DNA of 64,000 nucleotides from CAVSCD01 sp963726335 (GTDB taxonomy: Bacteria; Acidobacteriota; Aminicenantia; Aminicenantales; UBA8522): positions 310,001 through 374,000 of the forward strand of contig CAVSCD010000011.1 in assembly GCA_963726335.1 (NCBI GenBank). Reading direction: 5' to 3'. Below are positions 50,830 to 58,836 of the stretch, in pieces. Within the stretch, counting starts at the first letter, position 1; each line of letters opens with the position of its first letter. The translations under genes and the position numbers were made by a program. The notes beneath the pieces are model-generated. The model was not told where the DNA came from and searched no databases. It saw nothing but the letters and a program-made list of their open reading frames with translations.

Positions 50830-51975
50830 TCAGTCCGGACGCCGGGCCGCGGCCTGGGCGTAAACGGCCAGTGTCATTCGGGCGGTCCGGCGCCAGGTGA
50901 ACTCCGCCGCCCGGGCGGCGCCTCTGGCGATGAAATCCTTCCGGAGCCTCTCGTCCCTGACCAGACCGGAAATCGCGGCCGCCATCTCCTCGGGTTGAAG
51001 GGGGTCGACGGCCCAGCCGGCGTCTCCCATCGTCTCCCGAAGGGCGGGGGCGTCGGAGGCCACGACGGGGACTCCCGAAGCCATGGCTTCGATGAGGGGA
51101 AGCCCGAAGCCCTCGAACAGCGAAGGGTAAACAAGGACATCGGCCCCCGCGTAGAGGCCGGGGAGGTCCTCATCGGGAACGAACCCCGTGAACAGGATCT
51201 CCCCGCCGCCCGTCTTCCGGACCGACTCGACCAGGCTGCCGCTGCCATGGTCCTTCTTCCCAACGATGACGAGAGTGTGCGGCAGGGACTGCCGCTTTTT
51301 GGCCAGGGAATAAGCCTCGGCCAGAACGGCCAGGTTCTTCCTCGCGTTCAGCCGCCCCACGCTCAGGACGTAGGGCGCCCTTATGCCGTACTTGGCCGGG
51401 ATGCCCCGGCCGTCTTTCCGGTCCCGGGCCTCGGCGAAAGACCCCGAGACGCCGCAGGGGATGACCTCGACTTTTCCAGGCTCCACGCCGCATTCCGCCA
51501 CGATGTCCCTCTTGGAGCACTCCGACCCGGTGATGATCTTCTCGGCGGCTTTGGCCGTTCGCGGTACGAGCAGCCTCGACCGCCGGGCCTCGAGCCTTGA
51601 AAAAGTTCGGGGAAGATGGAGGAACGCCAGGTCGTGGATGGTGGCGACCAGGCTTCCCCGGTGCCGGGGCGGACCGATGTATTGGACATGAAGGACGTCG
51701 ACGGCGTCGCGGACTGTCGCCGCGGCCAGGCAAAGAGGTATCCTCAGGAAGGGGCTCTTGATGTTGAGTGCCCGCAGTCGTACCCGGGGCCTCTCGCGGA
51801 CCTCTCGGTAGAATCGATGCCCGCCGTCGACGGCATAAAGCACATATTCATTCTCGCCGTCGATCTCGAGCAGGCCCCCGATGAGGCCGCGGATGTAGGT
51901 GCAGTTGCCCGAACCGTCACGTTCGGCGGAGTGGGCGTCGATGCCGATCCTCACCGGCGCGTTCCTAGAAAGCAC
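50830..51975 (-). CDS. Glycosyltransferase family 4
   Basis: A GT-B enzyme of 381 residues. VRIGIDAHSAERDGSGNCTY is typical of the mannosyltransferase B/WbaZ branch; TIHDLAFLHLPRTFSRLEAR, ITGSECSKRDIVAECGV and YVLSVGRLNARKNLAVLAEA follow. YPSLFEGFGLPLIEAMASGV is the ExFGxPxxEA retaining motif. It likely adds the second sugar after WbaP, whose gene is just upstream on the same strand and overlaps by 11 bases. GDP-mannose is a common donor in this branch. Confidence 0.92.
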   Translation of the reverse strand: MLSRNAPVRIGIDAHSAERDGSGNCTYIRGLIGGLLEIDGENEYVLYAVDGGHRFYREVRERPRVRLRALNIKSPFLRIPLCLAAATVRDAVDVLHVQYIGPPRHRGSLVATIHDLAFLHLPRTFSRLEARRSRLLVPRTAKAAEKIITGSECSKRDIVAECGVEPGKVEVIPCGVSGSFAEARDRKDGRGIPAKYGIRAPYVLSVGRLNARKNLAVLAEAYSLAKKRQSLPHTLVIVGKKDHGSGSLVESVRKTGGGEILFTGFVPDEDLPGLYAGADVLVYPSLFEGFGLPLIEAMASGVPVVASDAPALRETMGDAGWAVDPLQPEEMAAAISGLVRDERLRKDFIARGAARAAEFTWRRTARMTLAVYAQAAARRPD

Positions 51976-53389
51976 CCCGCCCGGAGGCGGCCACTTGGAT
52001 CGTCCTCATCAGTATGACGAGGTCGAGCCAGAGCGACCAGTTCCGGATGTACGATTCGTCCAGGCTGAGCCGCTCGTGAAAGGGCAGGAGCGAGCGCCCG
52101 CTCGTCTGCCAGAGACCCGTCATCCCCGGCTTGACCTGGAGCAGCAGGGACTTGGCGCCGCGGAATTCCTCCAGCTCCTCGCGCAGGTAAGGTCTCGGCC
52201 CGACCAGGCTCATCTCCCCCTTGAGAACATTGAAGAGCTGGGGCAGCTCGTCGATGCTGAAGCGCCTAAGGACGGCGCCGACGCGGGTCAGCCGGGGGTC
52301 GGACGAGAGGAGCTTTCTGTGCCGCTCCCATTCCCCGTTGGCCCGGGGATTCTCGGCCAGGAACTCCTCCAGCCGGCGCCGGGAGTCGACGTGCATGGAC
52401 CGGAACTTGAAGACTTTGATCACCTTGCCCCGTTTCCCGTAGCGCTCCTGGACGAAGAATACGGGGCCGCGGCTGTCCAGCTTGATGGCCGCGGCGATCG
52501 CGGCGAACACCGGCACCAGGGGAATGACCGCGACAACCGCCACAGCCTCGTCGAAAGCGGTCTTGGCCGCGACGTTCCACGGCTTGTGGAGGTTCTTGCG
52601 CACCGTGAGAGCCAGGACCTTGCCGATGTTCTCGATCTCGATGCCGGTCGTGATGAGGTCGCCCGTCTGCGGGATGTAGCGGATCGTGTCGCTCAGCCCC
52701 TCCCATTTTTTCAGCAGGCCGATGAGGCTGTCCCGCGGGATGTTGGGGAACGTCACGATGATGTCCTCGAACCCGGTCTCGTCCTTGATCCTCTCGATCT
52801 CGTCGAAATGGCCGAGGATCGGGACCCCGGAGATCTTGCTCCCCACTCTCGCCCGGTCGTCGGTCAGACAGCCGACGATCGTGAACCCCATGGTCCGGTT
52901 CCGGCCGACGTCTTCGACGAGGGCCGCCGTGCTCTCGGTCGAGCCGATGACGATGACCTTCTTTTTCCAGACGCCCGCGGCCAGCAGGAGGGACTTGGCC
53001 GCATACCGGATCGCCGGGAGCATCCCCATGCTGAAGAGCCAGGCCATGATCATGATCGCCCGGGAAAAGGGAACGTAAACCTTGGTGATGAACACGGCCA
53101 CGGTGATCAAGCCGAAGGCGATGCTGGTGCCTTTGATCAGGATGCGAGTCTCCTCCCAGAAGGCGTGCCGCTTCGTGTAGAGCTTTTCATACCAGAAGAT
53201 GCTGACCCAGAGGAGGAGCATGAAGGCGCGGTCGAAGTATGCCGAAGCCAGAAGCTGCCGCTCCCGGATGGCCGGGAAGAGATTCGGCAGGGCATAGGCC
53301 CGGATAGCGAAGGCCGCGACGAACGCCGCCGAGACCGCCAGGCAGTCGCCGGCGACGAGGGTGAGAAAAGCGATGAATTTCTTTTTCAC
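51965..53389 (-). CDS. Undecaprenyl-phosphate sugar phosphotransferase (WbaP/WcaJ type)
   Basis: A polyprenyl glycosylphosphotransferase of 474 residues. Four N-terminal membrane segments, a Rossmann-like CoA-binding domain (VIVIGSTESTAALVEDVG), a fifth membrane segment, and a bacterial sugar transferase domain. The latter has LDSRGPVFFVQERYGKRGKV, FKFRSMHVDS, FSIDELPQLFNVLKGEMSLV, GPRPYL and KPGMTGLWQTSGRS. It attaches the first sugar-1-phosphate (galactose or glucose in known members) to undecaprenyl phosphate, starting glycan synthesis. It heads a two-gene unit with the GT4 above. Confidence 0.94.
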   Translation of the reverse strand: MKKKFIAFLTLVAGDCLAVSAAFVAAFAIRAYALPNLFPAIRERQLLASAYFDRAFMLLLWVSIFWYEKLYTKRHAFWEETRILIKGTSIAFGLITVAVFITKVYVPFSRAIMIMAWLFSMGMLPAIRYAAKSLLLAAGVWKKKVIVIGSTESTAALVEDVGRNRTMGFTIVGCLTDDRARVGSKISGVPILGHFDEIERIKDETGFEDIIVTFPNIPRDSLIGLLKKWEGLSDTIRYIPQTGDLITTGIEIENIGKVLALTVRKNLHKPWNVAAKTAFDEAVAVVAVIPLVPVFAAIAAAIKLDSRGPVFFVQERYGKRGKVIKVFKFRSMHVDSRRRLEEFLAENPRANGEWERHRKLLSSDPRLTRVGAVLRRFSIDELPQLFNVLKGEMSLVGPRPYLREELEEFRGAKSLLLQVKPGMTGLWQTSGRSLLPFHERLSLDESYIRNWSLWLDLVILMRTIQVAASGRGAF

Positions 53390-53728
53390 TGCGCCTTGGC
53401 CGAGGATAATTAATCACACCGCCGGAAACGTGTCAATCGGACGACGCATCCCGGAAGGATCTCGTCTCGTGTGATGCGGGGAAGACATGGTGGGGTGGCC
53501 TGACGCCAGTCCCTGCGCGCCCGGAGCGACGGGGACCCCTCTCCCCTGGGAGGGCGCGTGCTATCGTTGACGGGTGAGGCGCGAGGACGCACAGGGACGC
53601 GCCAGGACAGGACCCCGTTGAAGAACAACGGCATCACACAAAAGGAGAGGCTATCGAATCAGGCCGGAATTTGAAAAAAGTTGGTGCCTGTGGTATTAGT
53701 GGAAACCCCCTGAGGAGGACCACCTGAC
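53390..53728. other. Intergenic region between divergent genes
   Basis: 339 bases holding repeat copy A and the upstream region of the epimerase gene (GAGGAG before its ATG at 53729). I see no coding frame and no clear promoter. Confidence 0.5.
53494..53616 (+). repeat. About 120-bp interspersed repeat, copy A
   Basis: Closely matches the reverse complement of 42368-42488, including CTCTCCCCTGGGAGGGCGCG and GACGGGTGAGGCGCGAGGAC, and shares its ends with copy C. It lies between the divergent WbaP and epimerase genes. Copies A and B are in opposite orientation and flank about 11 kb. Confidence 0.7.
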
Positions 53729-54688
53729 ATGAGAAAAGCACTCGTGACCGGCGCGGGCGGATTCATCGGCAGCCACCTCGTCAAACGGCTCAAGGACGAG
53801 GGCTTCTGGGTCCGGGGCGTCGACCTCAAGCAACCGGAATTCTCGGCCACGGCGGCCGACGAGTTCCTGATCCTCGACCTCCGGGAAGAGGCGAACTGCA
53901 AGACGGCGGTCGCCGGCCCGGAGGGAGCGGCTTGCGATGACGTCTATCAGCTGGCGGCCGACATGGGCGGCATGGGGTTCATCCACTCCGCCGAATGCGA
54001 GATCATGCGGAACAGCGCCCTAATCAATATCCACATGACCCACTCGAGCGCCGCCGCCGGCGTCAAGCGCTATTTCTTTTCCTCCTCGGCTTGCGTTTAC
54101 CGGGACATGGAGTTCGACGAGCCCGAGCTCTCCGAGGCGGAGGCCTACCCGGCCAGGCCGGACAACGAATACGGCTGGGAAAAGCTCTACGCCGAGCGCA
54201 TGGCCATGGCCTACGGGCGGCGCACCGGCATGACGGTCCGGCTCGCCCGGTTCCAGAACTGCTACGGCCCGGAAGGCACCTGGCGCGGCGGCCGGGAGAA
54301 GGCCCCCGCGGCGCTGTCGCGCAAGATCGCCGGGGCGCCGGACGGCGGCACGGTCGAGATCTGGGGCGACGGCACGGCGATGCGGGCCTACACCTACATC
54401 GATGACATGGTCGACGGGATCCGCCGGCTGATGGAGTCCTCGCTCGAGGACGGCGTGAACATCGGCCGCCAGGAATACGTCTCGGTCGACGAGCTCGCCT
54501 CGACCATCGCCTCCGTCGCCGGGAAGACCATCCACCTCAAGCATATCGAGGGGCCGGTCGGCGTCAAGGCGCGGAATTTCCGGATCGACCGGATCTCGGG
54601 CATCGGCTGGCAGTCGCGTTTCTCCCTGCGTGACGGGATCGCCAGGACGTACCCTTGGGTCAAGGCTCAGGTCGAGGCCCAGCGCTAA
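53729..54688 (+). CDS. GDP-mannose 3,5-epimerase-like SDR
   Basis: An extended SDR of 319 residues. ALVTGAGGFIGSHLVKRLKD is the cofactor motif. Its middle closely follows plant GDP-mannose 3,5-epimerase: LAADMGGMGFIHSAECEIMR, SSACVYRDMEF, the catalytic YGWEK, ARFQNCYGPEGTWRGGREKA and PAALSRKIA, including the GGREKAPAA stretch. It would convert GDP-mannose to GDP-L-galactose or GDP-L-gulose; related bacterial enzymes may use other GDP-sugars. Structured element 2 and fkp follow, so it shares a GDP-sugar context. Confidence 0.87.
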   Translation: MRKALVTGAGGFIGSHLVKRLKDEGFWVRGVDLKQPEFSATAADEFLILDLREEANCKTAVAGPEGAACDDVYQLAADMGGMGFIHSAECEIMRNSALINIHMTHSSAAAGVKRYFFSSSACVYRDMEFDEPELSEAEAYPARPDNEYGWEKLYAERMAMAYGRRTGMTVRLARFQNCYGPEGTWRGGREKAPAALSRKIAGAPDGGTVEIWGDGTAMRAYTYIDDMVDGIRRLMESSLEDGVNIGRQEYVSVDELASTIASVAGKTIHLKHIEGPVGVKARNFRIDRISGIGWQSRFSLRDGIARTYPWVKAQVEAQR

Positions 54689-54715
54689 AAATAAGTGATC
54701 AGCGAGCCCTGGCCT

Positions 54716-54893
54716 GGATTATTCACGAGTCGAGACGACTCCAGAGGCGAGGCCCGAGGGGTGAAGCTGTACTCTTTGGTACTGCGAACCCCAAGAACGA
54801 AGCCGATGGGGCCGGATCGGCTCGCCCGGAGGGTAAAAACGCCTTATAAAGAGGCAGAAGAAAAGAGGCGTTTTTATGAATAAGCCAGGCTGG
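54716..54893 (+). promoter_or_regulatory. Structured leader element, copy 2 (before and into fkp)
   Basis: Aligns with 46836-46999. It has hairpin GAGTC-5-GACTC where copy 1 has an unrelated paired sequence; GGCGAG pairing with CTCGCC; GGGGT/ACCCC around GTAC-6-GTAC; an extra hairpin CCGAT-8-ATCGG that is shortened in copy 1; the conserved box CGGAGGGTAAAAACGCC; and AAAAACGCCT (54835-54844) pairing with AGGCGTTTTT (54866-54875). The fkp ATG follows at once. The likely ribosome binding site GAGG (54865-54868) lies inside the closing stem, so the hairpin could hide it. The first five fkp codons are part of the conserved block. Confidence 0.62.
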
Positions 54894-57800
54894 GACTATC
54901 TCGTCGTCACGGCGTCCCACGAGGACCAGGCATCCGCCTACAGATCCCAGCTCGATATCCGCCAAAAGCTCGGGCTGATCCCGGGGACGCGAAACATCCT
55001 CGTCGTCCCGGACCCGGGCGGCCGTCGGGTGGGAAGCGGCGGCAGCACCATCCATTCCCTCCTTCAGGTCCTCAGCCGGGAGCTGGCCGGCTCGCGGGAG
55101 GCTCTGGAGCACGAGGCCTGGCTGGCCTGCCTGCGGAACCTCCGCATCCTGATCGTCCATGCCGGAGGAGACTCGCGGCGGATCCCGGCGTACGGCCCCT
55201 GCGGCAAGATCTTCATTCCCGTGCCCGGTGAAACCGACCGAGCCTTGGGGATGACGCTCCTCGACCGGCAGCTTCCCGTTTATCTCGGACTGCCGCCGTC
55301 AGGCCCAGGCCGCGGACAGGTCGTCATCGCCAGCGGCGACGTCCTGTTGAGCTTCGACAGCGCCAACGCCCGCTTCGCGGATGACGGCATCACCGGCCTG
55401 GGCTGCACCGCCGCTCCCGAGCTGGCCAGCCGCCACGGCGTTTATTGCCCGGCCGGCGAGGGCCGCGTCAGGCGGTTCCTTCAAAAACCGTCGCCGGCCG
55501 ACCAGGCGGCGAAGGGCGCGGTCCAACGCCACGGCCAGTCCATCCTGGATATCGGCGTTATGGGATTCGATGCCGCGACGGCTGTGGCGATCATCTCCAT
55601 CTGCGATGTCACGCGGCGGCCCGGCGGCGGCCTGGCCTGGACCGGCCCGATGGGCGAGGCCGTTGAGGCCAACGGGCTTGATTTCTACCGGGAGATCGCC
55701 TGCGCCCTGGGAACGGAAGCCGAGGCCGGAGACTATCTCGCCGCCGCGAGGGCCTCCGGTTCGACACTCGACGACACCCGTCTCTCCCGGATCTTTCAGT
55801 CCCTCTCCGGGATCCCTTTTCATGTCTCGGTCCTTCCCCAGTGCGGTTTTCTCCATTTCGGGACGTCCCGGCAGCTCATCCAGAGCGGCAGCGACATCCT
55901 CAGCATCGACGACGGCACGTCCCACGCCGGCGACTGCCTGAGCGTCAACAACGCTGTCCGGGGCGAGGGACGGATCGCCGGCTCGAGGTCCTGGGTCGAG
56001 GGATGCCGGCTCGAGGCGCCCCTCGCGCTCGGGGGAGAGAACGCCGTCATGGGCGTGGACATCCGTCAGCCGCTGTCGCTGCCTGCCGGAGCCGTCCTCG
56101 ACGTCCTCGAGGGTCGGGACCGGGCTGGCCGCCGGGTCCGGTTTGTCAGGTGCTACGGGATCGACGACGTCTTTCACCGCCCCGCGCCCGAGGCCAGTCT
56201 GGCCGGCCTGCCCCTTGCCGATTGGCTGCGGGCCATGGATGCCGGGGAAGGGGACATCTGGAGTGACGACATCCCCGCCGGCCGGCGCCTGGTCTGGAAC
56301 GCGAGGGTTTTCCCCGCCGTTCCGGCCGAAGACGGTTACAGGGATTGGCTTTGGATGCTCAGCCCGGCAAGGGCTTCGCGCCTCCAAAGAGCGGACTGGC
56401 GCGCGGCCGACCGTTACAGCTTCGCCGAAGTCGCCGACCTGGCGTCCCAGGAAGAATTCCACAGGCGAAGGTTCGAGAACCGGTCGGAAGAGCTGCGTCG
56501 GGACCTTCGCCAGGTGTTCCGGCCGGGAAGCGGGTTCTCCGCGGCCGAGCTGGCCTTCGTCCTCGCCCGCACGGAGAGGGATGCGCGGCGGAGCTGGGTG
56601 ACGGCCATTCTCAGGCAGTGCTGTGCTCACGCCGCCGGCGGGCCGGCCGTCTCCGGGCTGGAGCGGCTCGAGCCGTCCCGGATCCTTCATACCTTGGGCT
56701 CCGCCCTGCAGTCGACGGGGTGGGATCGGGAAGCCGGCGCCGGGGACGTCCTGGCCGGTGCCTTTGACGGCCTCACCAAAGACGAGACAGCGTGCCTTTC
56801 GGCGCTCGGTCTGACCCGGGATATGGCCTCCTCCCCTTCGGCTTTCGCCGCGGCGCTCCAGGACCTGGCCTTCGAAAACGTCGGGCGGACGATCGTCATG
56901 AGCCGGGAGAAGCACGCGGGCTTCCCCAAGAACGCCCTCCGCGAGGATGAAATCGTCTGGGGGCGCGCACCGGCCCGTCTGGACCTGGGAGGCGGTTGGT
57001 CGGATACTCCGCCCTACTCTCTTGAACACGGCGGCTGTGTCATCAACGCGGCCGTGGACCTCAACGGGCAGCCGCCTATCCACGCTTACGCCAGGGTGAT
57101 CCCGGAACCGGAAATCCGGATCGCCTCGATCGACCACGGCGTCCACGTCGTCATCAGGGAACTCGACGACCTCATGGATTACCGCTCCCCCGAGAGCAAG
57201 TTCGGGCTGGCGAAAGCGGCGCTCGCGCTGTGCGGATTTTCCCGGGACAACGAGGGTTGGCCCGGGGGGGCGCGGACGCTCGGCGACAGGCTCAGGCTCT
57301 TCGGCGGCGGGATCGAGCTGACCACTCTCGCCGCCATCCCCAGCGGCAGCGGGCTGGGCACCTCGAGCATCATGGGCGCGGTCCTCACGGCCGTCGTCCG
57401 GAGGATGACCGGCCGGCCGTTCGAGGCCCGGGAGCTTTTCCACGACGTCCTCCGTCTCGAGCAGGAGCTGACGACGGGGGGAGGCTGGCAGGACCAGGTC
57501 GGGGGCGTGCTCCCCGGCGTCAAAATGATCATCACGGCGCCCGGGCTGGTGCCCGACCCCCGTATCCACTACGTTCCCGCCGACGTCCTGGACCCGCGGG
57601 TCAACGGCGGACAAGCGCTTCTCTACTACACCGGCATGCGCCGCCTCGCCAAGAACATCCTCCACGACGTCGTGGGCGGGTATCTCGACCGCGACCGCGG
57701 GTCGATGGACACCCTGAAAAGGATTCACGCCTTCCCGCCGTTCATGGTCGAGGCCATGGCCGCCAAAGACGCGGCCCGGTTCGGCCGGCTGCTCAACGAA

Positions 57801-58064
57801 GCCTGGAGCCTCAAGAAACGGATCGACCCCGAATCGACGACGGAGGTCATCGAGAAGATCCTGCGGCAGGCCGCTCCCATGCTGCTGGGTGCCAAGCTCA
57901 TGGGCGCGGGCGGGGGCGGGTTCCTGCTCCTTTTCTGCCGCTCCGGCGACTCGGCGAAGGCTCTTCGCGCGGAGCTTGAAGCCCATCCCCCCAATGACCG
58001 GGCGCGGTTTTTCGAGTTCGCCGTCAGCTACCGACGGCCTGACGGTCACCGTCTGCTGATCTGA
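54876..58064 (+). CDS. fkp: Bifunctional L-fucokinase/GDP-fucose pyrophosphorylase
   Basis: A protein of 1,062 residues, close to the usual length of Bacteroides Fkp. The first half is a fucose-1-phosphate guanylyltransferase: WDYLVVTASHEDQASAYRSQ, VPDPGGRRVGSGGSTIHSLL, and HAGGDSRRIPAYGPCGKIF. The GHMP kinase half begins near residue 695: RAPARLDLGGGWSDTPPYSL, then PSGSGLGTSSIMGAVL (ATP loop, about 821) and LMGAGGGGFLLLF (about 1008). It turns free L-fucose (or a related sugar such as D-arabinose) into a GDP-sugar for glycan synthesis. The start follows a hairpin with no spacer, an unusual initiation site. It is followed at once by a long hairpin. Confidence 0.93.
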   Translation: MNKPGWDYLVVTASHEDQASAYRSQLDIRQKLGLIPGTRNILVVPDPGGRRVGSGGSTIHSLLQVLSRELAGSREALEHEAWLACLRNLRILIVHAGGDSRRIPAYGPCGKIFIPVPGETDRALGMTLLDRQLPVYLGLPPSGPGRGQVVIASGDVLLSFDSANARFADDGITGLGCTAAPELASRHGVYCPAGEGRVRRFLQKPSPADQAAKGAVQRHGQSILDIGVMGFDAATAVAIISICDVTRRPGGGLAWTGPMGEAVEANGLDFYREIACALGTEAEAGDYLAAARASGSTLDDTRLSRIFQSLSGIPFHVSVLPQCGFLHFGTSRQLIQSGSDILSIDDGTSHAGDCLSVNNAVRGEGRIAGSRSWVEGCRLEAPLALGGENAVMGVDIRQPLSLPAGAVLDVLEGRDRAGRRVRFVRCYGIDDVFHRPAPEASLAGLPLADWLRAMDAGEGDIWSDDIPAGRRLVWNARVFPAVPAEDGYRDWLWMLSPARASRLQRADWRAADRYSFAEVADLASQEEFHRRRFENRSEELRRDLRQVFRPGSGFSAAELAFVLARTERDARRSWVTAILRQCCAHAAGGPAVSGLERLEPSRILHTLGSALQSTGWDREAGAGDVLAGAFDGLTKDETACLSALGLTRDMASSPSAFAAALQDLAFENVGRTIVMSREKHAGFPKNALREDEIVWGRAPARLDLGGGWSDTPPYSLEHGGCVINAAVDLNGQPPIHAYARVIPEPEIRIASIDHGVHVVIRELDDLMDYRSPESKFGLAKAALALCGFSRDNEGWPGGARTLGDRLRLFGGGIELTTLAAIPSGSGLGTSSIMGAVLTAVVRRMTGRPFEARELFHDVLRLEQELTTGGGWQDQVGGVLPGVKMIITAPGLVPDPRIHYVPADVLDPRVNGGQALLYYTGMRRLAKNILHDVVGGYLDRDRGSMDTLKRIHAFPPFMVEAMAAKDAARFGRLLNEAWSLKKRIDPESTTEVIEKILRQAAPMLLGAKLMGAGGGGFLLLFCRSGDSAKALRAELEAHPPNDRARFFEFAVSYRRPDGHRLLI

Positions 58065-58070
58065 AGGGAA

Positions 58071-58138
58071 GATGAACAGCCTGCGGCGGCCGCAGCGACC
58101 ATGGGGAACGGAAGCCAGGACGCCGCAGGCTGTTCGTC
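58071..58138 (+). terminator. Long hairpin after fkp
   Basis: An 18-base arm at 58071-58088 (GATGAACAGCCTGCGGCG) pairs with 58121-58138, with a single G-U pair and a 32-base loop. It begins 7 bases after the fkp stop. There is no U-tract, so it may stabilise the 3' end or stop polymerase by another means. Confidence 0.5.
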
Positions 58139-58202
58139 TTCCGACTTCACCCGATAATTGACTTTTGGCGGCGACAATTCAACAATGGGAGCGGAAAATG
58201 CC

Positions 58203-58463
58203 ATGCCGGAAGCCCAGCCCGTCCCGCGCCGTCCGAAGCGGGGGAAGTATCAGAAGCTGGCCGAGCTCAGCTCGCTCGGACTGGTCCTCCCGTCTTCGAT
58301 CGTCGTCGGGATGGTGCTCGGCTACTTTCTGGACAAGCTTTTCGGCACTCAGCCCTGGCTCCTGGGCATCTTCACGGTCCTGGGGATCGCCTCCGGCCTC
58401 CTGACCCTGGTCAGCAGCCTGAAAAGGATCGGCGTGGAAAAAGACAATGACGACGAACCCTGA
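58203..58463 (+). CDS. atpZ: AtpZ/AtpI-family small membrane protein
   Basis: A protein of 86 residues with two membrane segments: LVLPSSIVVGMVLGYFLDKL, then LLGIFTVLGIASGLLTLV. The GYFLDK-x-F-G-x-x-P pattern is typical of the AtpZ/AtpI family encoded ahead of ATP synthase, linked to ring assembly or Mg/Ca uptake. The start at 58203 has GGGAG 11 bases upstream; an in-frame ATG at 58185 and a TTG at 58158 are alternatives. It overlaps atpI by 17 bases. Confidence 0.82.
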   Translation: MPEAQPVPRRPKRGKYQKLAELSSLGLVLPSSIVVGMVLGYFLDKLFGTQPWLLGIFTVLGIASGLLTLVSSLKRIGVEKDNDDEP

Positions 58464-58836
58464 AGAGAGCGTCCTCCGGCGCCTGCCCCTCGAGATCCTG
58501 GCCTTTTCCCTGGTCATCGCCGCTATTTCACTTCTCTTTTTCAAGCCCCTGACCGGTCTCTTTATCCTCGCCGGCGGGCTGTTCTCCGCGCTCAGCTTCA
58601 TCTGGCTCAAGCAGACGGTCACCAGTTTCATCGGCCCCGACCGGAGAACGGCGGTGCGAAAGGGGATCGTTTTTTACACCCTCAGGCTCTTCTTGATAAT
58701 CGCCGTTTTCTTGATTATAATCCTGCTGTCTCCGAGGATGATTCTCGCCTTCGCGGCGGGTTTTTCAAGCCTCGTTCCGGCCATCCTGGCTGAAGCCGTG
58801 GTGGCCATTTTGCAGATGAAAACATGGAAGGCCTAG
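58447..58836 (+). CDS. atpI: ATP synthase subunit I
   Basis: A protein of 129 residues with four membrane segments (ILAFSLVIAAISLLFF, LFILAGGLFSALSFIWL, LRLFLIIAVFLIIILL, ILAFAAGFSSLVPAILAEAV). Length and layout fit the ATP_synt_I family, which helps assemble the c-ring. It overlaps atpZ before it and atpB after it (13 bases), indicating translational coupling. Confidence 0.82.
   Translation: MTTNPEESVLRRLPLEILAFSLVIAAISLLFFKPLTGLFILAGGLFSALSFIWLKQTVTSFIGPDRRTAVRKGIVFYTLRLFLIIAVFLIIILLSPRMILAFAAGFSSLVPAILAEAVVAILQMKTWKA

Noticed and set aside
55299..58049. A 916-codon open frame antisense to fkp
   Set aside because: It follows from high GC bias in the third codon position; its translation is Pro/Gly/Arg-rich with no family motif, while the plus strand encodes a clear Fkp.
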